Assembly (NCBI GenBank): GCA_046348685.1
Contig: JAXMDT010000008.1
Span: 28,894 to 92,893 of the forward strand
Source: JAXMDT01 sp046348685
Lineage (GTDB): Bacteria; Pseudomonadota; Alphaproteobacteria; Rickettsiales; UBA998
Reading direction: 5' to 3'
DNA: 64,000 nucleotides
The translations under genes were made by a program, and so were the position numbers. A model generated the notes under the pieces. It did no database searches and was not told the DNA's origin. It worked only from the letters and a program-made list of their open reading frames with translations. This document shows positions 17,104-24,773 of the stretch, piece after piece (position 1 is the first letter of the stretch; each line of letters opens with the position of its first letter).

Positions 17104-17880
17104 ATGATCAATCCGCTGCAACCCGTTGGAAGCGCATTCCTTTTATTTCTGTCTGCCGTAGGGCGCGTCAGCCTGTTTACGGCAAACGGCATCCGCGCCA
17201 TGTTCACGCCGCCCTGGTATGGCCGCCAGATTATCCGCCAGATGATCGAAATCGGTTATTATTCGCTGCCCGTGGTCGGCCTGACCGCTATTTTCACCGG
17301 CGCGGTGCTGGCGCTGCAGAGCTATACCGGTTTTTCGCGCTTCTCCGCCGAAAGCGCCATCCCGACCGTTGTCGTGCTTTCGATTACGCGTGAGCTGGGT
17401 CCGGTGCTGGCTGGCCTGATGGTCGCCGGCCGCATTGGTGCTGCCATCGCCGCCGAGATCGGCACCATGCGCGTGACCGAACAGATCGATGCGTTGACGA
17501 CGCTTTCCACGAATCCGTTTCGCTATCTCGTTTTCCCGCGCCTGATTGCGGGGCTCCTGATGCTGCCGCTGCTGGTGGTAGTCGCCGATGTGATCGGCGT
17601 GATGGGCGGTTACATCGTAAGTATCGGCAAGCTCGGATTTTCCCCCGCGCCGTACCTCAACAACACGTTTGAGTATCTGGAAGCCAAAGACGTGATTTCC
17701 GGCCTGACCAAAGCGGGCGCTTTTGGATTTATCGTGGCGCTGATGGGGTGCTATCATGGCTATCACTCCAAAGGCGGTGCGCAAGGCGTCGGTGCGGCGA
17801 CGACGAACGCGGTGGTCTCCGCCTCCATCCTGATCCTGCTCTGCAACTACTTCATCACGGAGATGTTTTTTGCATCCTAA
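17104..17880 (+). CDS. mlaE: Lipid ABC transporter permease MlaE
   Basis: MlaE is the inner-membrane permease of the Mla phospholipid transporter. The 258 residues contain about five membrane helices and the conserved stretches QMIEIGYYSLPVVGLTAIFTGAVLALQSY, RELGPVLAGLMVAGRIGAAIAAEIGTMRVTEQIDAL and YHGYHSKGGAQGVG. It is followed by mlaF, but the pair is split by the GIY-YIG element. No mlaD follows mlaF. Confidence 0.93.
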   Translation: MINPLQPVGSAFLLFLSAVGRVSLFTANGIRAMFTPPWYGRQIIRQMIEIGYYSLPVVGLTAIFTGAVLALQSYTGFSRFSAESAIPTVVVLSITRELGPVLAGLMVAGRIGAAIAAEIGTMRVTEQIDALTTLSTNPFRYLVFPRLIAGLLMLPLLVVVADVIGVMGGYIVSIGKLGFSPAPYLNNTFEYLEAKDVISGLTKAGAFGFIVALMGCYHGYHSKGGAQGVGAATTNAVVSASILILLCNYFITEMFFAS

Positions 17881-17886
17881 TTCCAT

Positions 17887-18238
17887 TGTCATCCCGCACA
17901 TGATGCGGGATCAAGAAACATATGAAAGAGTATTTTGTATATATTATGGCGCATGAACCACATGGCGTCATTTATATTGGGGTAACGAATGATCTCATTC
18001 GTCGTGCCTATGAGCATAAGCACGGACTAGCGGATGGTTTTACAAAAAAATATAATATTAAAATGCTTGTTTATTATGAGATGACAGAAAATATTGAGGC
18101 CTCCATTCGTCGGGAAAAGTTATTAAAGCGTTGGAAGCGGCAATGGAAAGAGCAGCTTATTGCTAAATCCAATCCAGAGTGGAAAGATTTATACAGCGAA
18201 GTGTGCGGTGTTGATCCCGCATTAAATGCGGGATGACA
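17887..18238 (+). mobile_element. GIY-YIG element bounded by palindromic hairpins
   Basis: A 352-bp unit lies exactly between mlaE and mlaF. Its left end is the hairpin TGTCATCCCGCA-catga-TGCGGGATCA. Its right end is the hairpin TTGATCCCGCA-ttaaa-TGCGGGATGACA. The outermost 12 bases, TGTCATCCCGCA and TGCGGGATGACA, are perfect inverted repeats. It contains one gene, for a GIY-YIG nuclease, more AT-rich than its neighbours. Gene-less two-hairpin copies at 3959 and 17004 support an element family. Mobility is inferred, and no target duplication was identified. Confidence 0.7.
17922..18236 (+). CDS. GIY-YIG nuclease-domain protein (UvrC-like)
   Basis: This 104-residue single-domain protein has the GIY-YIG fold: Tyr in YFVYIM (4-9), VIYIGVTNDLIRRAYEHK with the YIG at 18-20, Arg27 and His32. 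The catalytic Glu is expected within NIEASIRREKLLKRW. Relatives are UPF0213/YhbQ-like proteins. The last residues (VDPALNAG) are encoded by the right-hand hairpin itself, and the stop TGA overlaps an ATG. It is the only gene of the element and may act on its palindromes; that role is inferred. Confidence 0.85.
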   Translation: MKEYFVYIMAHEPHGVIYIGVTNDLIRRAYEHKHGLADGFTKKYNIKMLVYYEMTENIEASIRREKLLKRWKRQWKEQLIAKSNPEWKDLYSEVCGVDPALNAG

Positions 18239-18241
18239 ATT

Positions 18242-19012
18242 ATGGGTAATAATACAAAGATCGAAGTCATCGATGTCTACAAATCCTTCGGGCCGAAGAA
18301 AGTGCTCGATGGCGTGTCGCTGACGGTGCCGAAAGGGGAATCACTAGTGGTGATCGGTGGCTCGGGAACCGGGAAATCCGTACTGCTAAAAAGCATCCTA
18401 GGGCTGCTGACGCCGGACAAAGGCACGATCAAGATCGATGGCGAGGAAACGCAGCGGCTCAGCACGCATGCTCGTGAAAAAATGATGCAGAAATTCGGCA
18501 TGCTGTTTCAGGGCGGTGCGCTGTTCGATTCGCTGCTGGTTTGGGAAAATATCACTTTCGCTGTGAGACGGCGCGACAAGCTGGATAAAAAAGCGGCAAT
18601 TGACCTTGCCGTACAGAAATTAAAAGCGGTGGGCATGGGCTCGGACGTGGCGTACCTAAGACCGGCGGAGCTTTCCGGAGGGATGCAAAAACGCGTCGCG
18701 CTCGCCCGCGCCATCGCCGGCAATCCGGAAATCATTTTCTTCGACGAGCCGACGACGGGGCTCGATCCTATCATGTCGGACGTGATCAACGATCTTATTA
18801 TTCAGTGTACGCGTGAGTTGGGACTGACGACTGTTTCCATCACGCACGACATGATCAGCGCCAAGAAAATCGGCACGCGCATCGCGATGATCTATCAGGG
18901 CAAAATTATCTGGGACGGTAAGCCGGAAAAAATCTACGAATCCGGCAATGAATATGTCGATCAGTTCGTGCATGGCCGCGCCACCGGGCCGATCACGGCT
19001 GGGGTGAGATAG
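18242..19012 (+). CDS. mlaF: Lipid ABC transporter ATPase MlaF
   Basis: MlaF powers the Mla phospholipid transporter. The 256-residue ATPase has Walker A GGSGTGKS, Q-loop FQGGALFDSL, signature LSGGMQKRVALARAI, Walker B IIFFDEPTTGLDP and the H-loop THD. FQGGALFDSLLVWENI is typical of MlaF/Ttg2A. The ATG at 18242 is chosen; an in-frame ATG at 18233 lies inside the repeat and overlaps the GIY-YIG stop. The next gene is on the opposite strand, so mlaD is not adjacent. Confidence 0.92.
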   Translation: MGNNTKIEVIDVYKSFGPKKVLDGVSLTVPKGESLVVIGGSGTGKSVLLKSILGLLTPDKGTIKIDGEETQRLSTHAREKMMQKFGMLFQGGALFDSLLVWENITFAVRRRDKLDKKAAIDLAVQKLKAVGMGSDVAYLRPAELSGGMQKRVALARAIAGNPEIIFFDEPTTGLDPIMSDVINDLIIQCTRELGLTTVSITHDMISAKKIGTRIAMIYQGKIIWDGKPEKIYESGNEYVDQFVHGRATGPITAGVR

Positions 19013-19213
19013 TTACTCTACCTGCTTCCAAACATTTAAAGGTACGCCAAAATCTTCCAGTGCCTGCCTTTTTGCAATGTCCAGCGTATCCTGAAGGTAA
19101 TCAAACGTATTTTTTTCACCTTCCCATACATACAGATAGTAACCCACATATTCATCATAATCGATGATAAAACGGAGTTTTTGGGGGTGGTAAATTTCAG
19201 CTTCCCATTTCAT
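19013..19213 (-). CDS. Putative immunity/antitoxin protein, 66 aa
   Basis: This small acidic protein (MKWEAEIYHPQKLRFIIDYD..., then LQDTLDIAKRQALEDFGVPLNVWKQVE) starts one base after the stop of the upstream toxin-like gene (TAGTATG), which indicates a coupled pair. I do not recognise a named family. A longer frame open to 19405 overlaps the upstream gene and is less likely to be the real start. The DNA is AT-rich, unlike mlaF and radA. Its role as the partner of the upstream protein is inferred from position and size. Confidence 0.6.
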   Translation of the reverse strand: MKWEAEIYHPQKLRFIIDYDEYVGYYLYVWEGEKNTFDYLQDTLDIAKRQALEDFGVPLNVWKQVE

Positions 19214-19214
19214 A

Positions 19215-19784
19215 CTAGTCGTTCTCTTTAAAGTAATAGCGATGTTGTCTACCTGCATTTCTCCAATTACCAGAAGGAGTTTCTTTTTCAATTTGGAAGT
19301 GTGGTTTATCTCCACTTGTGTTTTTAATATCAAAGCGAATCTTTCTATTTCCCCTAATAATAACAGTATCCCCATGCTTATTTCTAATAAATTTTCCTGG
19401 GCCACCTAAATATTCTTCGATTGCCTTGGCCGCGCGATTAATATTGCTCTCTACAATTGCGCCCCCGCTCCGCCCCAATAATGCGATGGAACGTAAGGCA
19501 ACCAGCATTTGGCCTGCGGAAAGTACGGTTAATGCCGATTCAATCGGATAAACGGGTTCTATGGGTGGATCATAAGGTGGCTTGGAAGTTGGCTTATGAA
19601 CGCTTGGATGACCGGTGTCTATCCATTGGCCACCATCAGGCTGGCCGCGTGGTACACGCTGTTGGTCCGGCTTATAACCAGCCTTTTCCAGTTGTTTTAG
19701 GTCATACTCTAAAGCGCGTACTTGAAAAATCATTTCGTCAAGCAACGTGGCGTGGAAATATGCGATGGGTGATTTGGTTTGCAC
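19215..19784 (-). CDS. Putative toxin with RNase-like C-terminal domain
   Basis: A protein of up to 189 residues. An N-terminal helical segment is followed by the linker QQRVPRGQPDGGQWIDTG, whose R-V-P-x-G-x-P-x-G-G-Q-W pattern is common in toxin and phage-associated proteins. A hydrophobic helix (VLSAGQMLVALRSIALLG) leads to a compact basic C-terminal domain (EYLGGPGKFIRNKHGDTVIIRGNRKIRFDI, then DKPHFQIEKE and GRQHRYYF). That tail resembles small polymorphic-toxin nucleases in size and in its basic and His content. The start is uncertain (GTG 19784 or ATG 19733). Confidence 0.5.
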   Translation of the reverse strand: MQTKSPIAYFHATLLDEMIFQVRALEYDLKQLEKAGYKPDQQRVPRGQPDGGQWIDTGHPSVHKPTSKPPYDPPIEPVYPIESALTVLSAGQMLVALRSIALLGRSGGAIVESNINRAAKAIEEYLGGPGKFIRNKHGDTVIIRGNRKIRFDIKNTSGDKPHFQIEKETPSGNWRNAGRQHRYYFKEND

Positions 19785-19862
19785 AGGATAAAAGTGCTGG
19801 TAAAATCCCTTGCCCGGAAGAGAAAATCTCTAGCCCCCAAACCCTATTTCTTTTACAGTTCG

Positions 19863-19898
19863 GATTCCGGCTCACGCTATCGCTTGGCTGGAATGACG
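19863..19898. repeat. Palindromic repeat before radA (family 3)
   Basis: ATTCCGGC and GGCTGGAATGAC flank a 14-base loop. The GGAATGAC end is shared with the repeats at 9712-9848 and near 37970. The radA start codon follows within about ten bases, so the hairpin could influence its translation. Confidence 0.5.
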
Positions 19899-19905
19899 AA
19901 TAAAC

Positions 19906-21282
19906 ATGGCAAAACCTCAGAAACAATATGTCTGTCAGTCCTGCGGCTCAGTGCATCACCGCTGGGAAGGCAGGTGCGATGCATGCGGCGAGTGGAACAC
20001 CATTGTCGAGGAAACGGTTGCCGCCGCGCCGCCGAAAAGTCTGGGCAAGGGTAAGGGAGCGCACCTAATTCTGCGGCCGCTGGCGGAAACGGTGGCGGCT
20101 CCGCAGCGGCTTTCGACCGGCATCGAGGAACTGAACCGCGTGCTCGGCGGCGGGTTGGTGGAAGGATCGGCGATCCTGATCGGCGGCGATCCCGGTATCG
20201 GCAAATCGACGCTGCTGCTGCAGATGGCGGCGATCATGGCCGCGAAAGGCTCCAGCGCGATGTATATCTCCGGCGAGGAATCCGTGGAGCAGATTCAACT
20301 GCGCGCGATGCGCCTCGGCGTGCAGCAATCGCCGCTCGGCCTTGCGTCGGCGACTTCCGTGCGCGATATCCTGACCACGCTGGAATCGGGCGATGCGCCG
20401 GATATTCTTATCATCGATTCCGTGCAGACACTCTACCTCGATACGATTGAATCCGCGCCGGGTACGGTGGCGCAGGTGAGGGCATCGGCGCATGAACTGA
20501 TCCGCTATGCGAAGAAACACGGCACGGCGCTGTTTCTCGTCGGCCATGTGACGAAGGATGGACAGATCGCCGGACCGCGCGTGCTGGAGCATATGGTCGA
20601 TGCGGTGCTGTATTTCGAAGGCGAGCGCTCGCATCTCTACCGCATCCTGCGCAATGTCAAAAACCGTTTCGGCGCGACGGACGAAATCGGCGTCTTCGCG
20701 ATGGGCGAGAAGGGGCTGGAAGAAGTCTCCAATCCATCGAGCCTGTTTTTGTCGGAGCGTCATCAGGCTGTTTCCGGTACGGCGGTGTTTGCGGGCATGG
20801 AAGGCACGCGCCCCGTGCTGCTCGAAATCCAGGCGCTGGTGGCGCCGAGTTTTCTGGCGCAGCCACGCCGCGCCGTGGTCGGATGGGATTCGGCGCGCCT
20901 TTCCATGACTCTCGCCGTGCTGGAAACGCGCGGTAATATCCGGCTTTCGGATAAAGAAGTGTATCTCAGTGTCGCGGGCGGATTCCGCGTCAATGAACCG
21001 GCGGCCGACCTTGCGGCTGCGGCGGCCATCTTGTCTGCTGCGGCGAATGTGCCACTGCCGTCCAACGCCGTGTTTTTCGGCGAAATCGGTTTATCGGGGG
21101 AAATTCGCAACGCCTCGCGCCGTGAAGCGCGGCTGAAAGAGTCTGAAAAATTGGGATTTTCGCATGCCTATATCCCTGAATCCAAAACAAAAACCAGCGC
21201 CAAGCCAAAAGAATTAACACTTGGCATCACCCCGGTTTCTCATGTAGAACAGTTGGTGAAACTGGTAAAAAAACATGGTTGA
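19906..21282 (+). CDS. radA: DNA repair protein RadA
   Basis: RadA is a RecA-like, DnaB-type helicase that helps branch migration in homologous recombination. The 458 residues begin with a four-Cys zinc finger (YVCQSCGSVHHRWEGRCDACGEW). The ATPase core follows, with GGDPGIGKSTLLLQ (Walker A), the RadA-specific KNRFG (NVKNRFGATDE) and a C-terminal Lon-like domain (LAAAAAILSAAANVPLP, VFFGEIGLSGEIR). The 3' end overlaps cvpA by eight bases. Confidence 0.95.
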   Translation: MAKPQKQYVCQSCGSVHHRWEGRCDACGEWNTIVEETVAAAPPKSLGKGKGAHLILRPLAETVAAPQRLSTGIEELNRVLGGGLVEGSAILIGGDPGIGKSTLLLQMAAIMAAKGSSAMYISGEESVEQIQLRAMRLGVQQSPLGLASATSVRDILTTLESGDAPDILIIDSVQTLYLDTIESAPGTVAQVRASAHELIRYAKKHGTALFLVGHVTKDGQIAGPRVLEHMVDAVLYFEGERSHLYRILRNVKNRFGATDEIGVFAMGEKGLEEVSNPSSLFLSERHQAVSGTAVFAGMEGTRPVLLEIQALVAPSFLAQPRRAVVGWDSARLSMTLAVLETRGNIRLSDKEVYLSVAGGFRVNEPAADLAAAAAILSAAANVPLPSNAVFFGEIGLSGEIRNASRREARLKESEKLGFSHAYIPESKTKTSAKPKELTLGITPVSHVEQLVKLVKKHG

Positions 21283-21964
21283 TGCAAAACTGACGATTAA
21301 CGTGTTTGACCTCATAGTCATCACGCTTTTATTCCTGTCCGCTCTGCTGTCGATGTATCGTGGTTTTATCCGCGAGGCGCTGTCGCTGGCCACCTGGATC
21401 GGGGCGTCGCTGATCACGCTTTACTCGGTGAAGCCGGTCGCCGAATTGCTGCTGCCGCACGTGAAGCAGCCTTTTGCCGCTACCGTGATCGCCGCACTCG
21501 GCACGTTCTTTTTTACGCTGCTTATTTTCTCGATCATCAGCTCGATCTTCGCGCGTTATGTAAAGGACGCCGGTGAAGTCGGCACGATCGACCATGCGCT
21601 CGGCACCGTGTTCGGCGTGGTGAAAGGCAGCCTCGTCATTGTGCTGGTCTTCCTGCTCTATTCGCAGGTGGTGAGCGAGGACGATTATCCGGAATGGCTG
21701 AAGACAGCCGCCAGTCGGCCCTATGTTGAGAAAGGCGCGAAAATGGTCGTCGCCGCCATGCCGCAGTACCTCGGCCAGACCGCCAAGCTGATGGATAAGG
21801 ATTCACCGGCGCCGGATAAGCTTGACCTCGAAAACATCATGCCGGAAGAGAACAAAAATGAATCGCCGAGCTCAGATAACTCCAACTACAGTGATACGGA
21901 AAAGGAATTCCAGCGCATCCTGAAAATGTCCCCCGCCGCTGGCTCCGACCACCCAACCAATTAA
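21275..21964 (+). CDS. cvpA: CvpA family membrane protein
   Basis: CvpA proteins are inner-membrane proteins often found near purF and linked to envelope stress tolerance; their biochemical role is unclear. The 229 residues have about four membrane helices. They include FDLIVITLLFLSALLSMYRGFIREALSLATWI and the GTIDHALGTVFGVVKGSLVIVLVFLL stretch typical of the family. A polar, disordered C-terminal tail follows. It overlaps radA and precedes the glutamine-synthetase-like gene and purF. Confidence 0.9.
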   Translation: MVDAKLTINVFDLIVITLLFLSALLSMYRGFIREALSLATWIGASLITLYSVKPVAELLLPHVKQPFAATVIAALGTFFFTLLIFSIISSIFARYVKDAGEVGTIDHALGTVFGVVKGSLVIVLVFLLYSQVVSEDDYPEWLKTAASRPYVEKGAKMVVAAMPQYLGQTAKLMDKDSPAPDKLDLENIMPEENKNESPSSDNSNYSDTEKEFQRILKMSPAAGSDHPTN

Positions 21965-22020
21965 TTTATATTAGCAATAGCTTTCATTAAACCGTTACAT
22001 ACGTGCGGTATGATGGAAGG

Positions 22021-23265
22021 ATGGCAGCCCCAACCCCAGAAGAAATTGAACGGCAACGAGCGATAAAAGAGGTTCGCCTACAAGCACGGGATTATATTCG
22101 TACGGCAGTAAAACATCTGGAGGAGGAACATTACGAAATCCGAATGGGTGGCGAGTTGTATTTTTTTCCTATCAATGAAAAAAGTGAGCCGCATACTCTT
22201 TCCGTCGATGATCTGGATCAGGCAAAGTCTGCTCAAGGCGGGTCTCCCGTCAGATTTTCCCAATTGCGCCACTCCAAGCCGGTTTCAGGATCAGGAGCAT
22301 CTCCTTACGAATTAGCATCACATGTTTCGCCGCATGAAAATATAAAACGGTGGGATCCATTACACATAGCGCGCAACTTGGATGTGATTAAGCGTAATTT
22401 ACCCGACCTTGCTAAAAAATACGGCGCATCGGGTGTTACGTTTGAGGCAAAGCCTTATCCTGACCAGATTGATACCTGCGGCATGCATTTAAATATTAGC
22501 CTGTGGAAAGACGGCAAAAACCAATTTGCCTTAAGTAATCCAACGTATGTACGAAATAGCGATGCACCTCACCAGCACAGCGTATTGGAACGTTTTATCA
22601 TACGTTCTTTACTTGAATTTCAGCACGAGGGCATGCTGGCTTTCGCGCCGCAGAAAACATCTTATGATCGATATAAGAATTTTGAAGGTTTTCTGAATAA
22701 AGACATTCATGAGCAGACTGCCGTGATGCAGGCTGCCTCGCCAAATAAGATTGCGGTTGATAATGATCGTCAGACCTTAGTAAGAATGAAAATATTGCGT
22801 AATTTGGAACGTAGCGGCGATCCTCATAGACCGTATAACGCCGTACCAGTTTCCCCTTCTATTAATGTTCACACGCAAAGCATTTCGGCACGGCAAGTGA
22901 GAACTTCTGAAAAGCGAGACGCGGATATACCTTCTGAAGAATGCCGTGTCGAAAATCGCTTAGCAGGATCAGATGCTGATCCTTATGTGGTTGTTGCCGT
23001 AACTATGGCAGCTATTGTACACGGCGTAGAGGAATATAATAAACATTTGAAAAATCCCAAAAAGTATCCAGAACCTAAAAAATACCGGCAGTTTGATATT
23101 CCCCAAACGCATGAGCACGCTAAAAAAATATTTCAAAACAGTAGCTTGATAAAATATTGGCTTGCTCCACCGTTTATGCCGAATTTTTTTAGTGAAATCT
23201 TGGCCGCCTACGGTTCCGGCCAACCTCTGCCGCCACCGGAACGGGCGGTAGGGCGCAGCGCTTGA
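22021..23265 (+). CDS. Glutamine-synthetase-like protein, probably inactive
   Basis: The 414-residue protein resembles the catalytic domain of glutamine synthetase. KYGASGVTFEAKPYPDQIDTCGMHLNISLWKDG matches the KPFPGQ...GMHVHQSLWKDG region. ECRVENRLAGSDADPYVVVAVTMAAIVHGVEEYN matches the C-terminal ADPY...AAMLAAGL region. The beta-grasp N-terminal domain and the usual acidic metal-binding motif are not seen, and the second His of GMHxH is Asn. This suggests a pseudoenzyme or a new ligase. It lies between cvpA and purF and is more AT-rich than both. ATG 22021 is chosen over GTG 22003. Confidence 0.7.
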   Translation: MAAPTPEEIERQRAIKEVRLQARDYIRTAVKHLEEEHYEIRMGGELYFFPINEKSEPHTLSVDDLDQAKSAQGGSPVRFSQLRHSKPVSGSGASPYELASHVSPHENIKRWDPLHIARNLDVIKRNLPDLAKKYGASGVTFEAKPYPDQIDTCGMHLNISLWKDGKNQFALSNPTYVRNSDAPHQHSVLERFIIRSLLEFQHEGMLAFAPQKTSYDRYKNFEGFLNKDIHEQTAVMQAASPNKIAVDNDRQTLVRMKILRNLERSGDPHRPYNAVPVSPSINVHTQSISARQVRTSEKRDADIPSEECRVENRLAGSDADPYVVVAVTMAAIVHGVEEYNKHLKNPKKYPEPKKYRQFDIPQTHEHAKKIFQNSSLIKYWLAPPFMPNFFSEILAAYGSGQPLPPPERAVGRSA

Positions 23266-23319
23266 TCTTTAAATTCCCTGCTGGATTTCCCATATAAGTT
23301 AGCGTACAAGGCGCGGGCG

Positions 23320-24756
23320 ATGGATCATCTCGACAAATTCCATGAAGAATGCGGTGTTTTCGGCATTTACGGGCATACCGATGCCGCCGCCCATACGGCT
23401 TTAGGCCTGCACGCCCTGCAGCATCGCGGGCAGGAAGCAGCCGGCATCGTTTCCTACGACGGTGGCCAGTTCTATACGCACCGCGCACTAGGCCTGGTGG
23501 GTGACAATTTCAACTCTCCCGAAGTGATGAGCCGCCTGACCGGGCATATCGCCATCGGCCATAATCGCTATTCGACAACCGGCGAGACCCTGCTGCGCAA
23601 CGTGCAGCCATTTTTCGCGGAATATTCCTTCGGCGGGCTGGCGCTGGCGCATAACGGCAATTTGACCAACGCGCTGGTCATTCGCCAGGAATTGAAAAAG
23701 CGCGGCTGTATTTTCGCCTCGACCTCGGATACCGAAACCATCATCCACCTGATCGCCATCAGCGAAGCGGAAACGCTGGAAGCCAAACTGATCGACGCTC
23801 TCAAGCAGATCAAAGGCGCGTATTCGCTGGTGCTGCTGACCGACCAGGGATTGATCGGCATCCGCGATCCCAATGGCGTGCGTCCGCTGGTCATGGGAAA
23901 ACTGAACGATGCGTATATTCTGGCGTCCGAAACCTGCGCGCTCGATATTATAGGCGCGGATTACGTGCGCGACATTCAGCCGGGTGAAATCGTCTTTATC
24001 AACGAAACCGGCGAGCGCAGCATTTTTCCGTTCGTTGAAACCAACAATCGTTTCTGCATTTTTGAATATGTCTATTTTTCACGTCCCGATTCGGTGAGCG
24101 AAGGGCATAATGTCTATACGGTGCGCAAACGCATTGGTGCGGAGCTGGCGAAAGAAAACCGTATCGATGCGGATTTGATCGTGCCGGTTCCGGACTCCGG
24201 CGTGCCGGCAGCGCTGGGTTATGCGGAAGAGTCAAAAGTTCCGTTCGAGCTTGGCATCATCCGTAATCACTATGTAGGCCGTACGTTCATCGAGCCGACC
24301 GATCAGGTGCGTCACCTCGGCGTAAAGCTGAAACATAATGCGAATGATTCGATCATCAAAGGCAAGCGCGTCGTGCTGGTGGACGATTCCATCGTACGCG
24401 GCACGACTTCGAAAAAAATCGTCGCGATGATCCGTGAAGCGGGAGCAGCGGAAGTGCATATGCGCATCGCCAGCCCGCCGACAACGCATTCTTGTTATTA
24501 TGGCGTGGATACGCCGGAGCGCAGCAAGCTGATGGCCGCCAATCATACAACGGAAGAAATGGCAAAACTCATCGGCGCCGATTCGCTCGCATTCATCACG
24601 ATCGAAGGCCTTTACCGCGCGGTGAGCGGCATCAAGCGCGACGGCGAGAACCCGCAATATTGCGATGCGTGTTTCACCGGTAATTACCCAGTGGAGCTTA
24701 CCGACTTCACGCAAGGCATCAAAGCCCAGCGCGATTTCTTCAGCGTCGAGTTTTAG
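23320..24756 (+). CDS. purF: Amidophosphoribosyltransferase PurF
   Basis: PurF catalyses the first committed step of purine synthesis, PRPP plus glutamine to phosphoribosylamine. The 478 residues start with a 10-residue propeptide before the nucleophile C11 (EECGVFGIYG). The glutaminase domain has LGLHALQHRGQEAAGI and IGHNRYSTTG. The PRTase domain has VLVDDSIVRGTTSKKIV. The Cys residues near the C-terminus (YCDACFTGNYP) fit the type with an iron-sulfur cluster. Confidence 0.95.
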   Translation: MDHLDKFHEECGVFGIYGHTDAAAHTALGLHALQHRGQEAAGIVSYDGGQFYTHRALGLVGDNFNSPEVMSRLTGHIAIGHNRYSTTGETLLRNVQPFFAEYSFGGLALAHNGNLTNALVIRQELKKRGCIFASTSDTETIIHLIAISEAETLEAKLIDALKQIKGAYSLVLLTDQGLIGIRDPNGVRPLVMGKLNDAYILASETCALDIIGADYVRDIQPGEIVFINETGERSIFPFVETNNRFCIFEYVYFSRPDSVSEGHNVYTVRKRIGAELAKENRIDADLIVPVPDSGVPAALGYAEESKVPFELGIIRNHYVGRTFIEPTDQVRHLGVKLKHNANDSIIKGKRVVLVDDSIVRGTTSKKIVAMIREAGAAEVHMRIASPPTTHSCYYGVDTPERSKLMAANHTTEEMAKLIGADSLAFITIEGLYRAVSGIKRDGENPQYCDACFTGNYPVELTDFTQGIKAQRDFFSVEF

Positions 24757-24773
24757 AAAACTAGAATAAGTAG

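Noticed and set aside
19214..19405. Longer version of the small immunity-like gene starting at 19405
   Set aside because: The extra 64 residues would overlap the toxin-like gene entirely, while an ATG one base after the toxin stop gives a natural coupled start.
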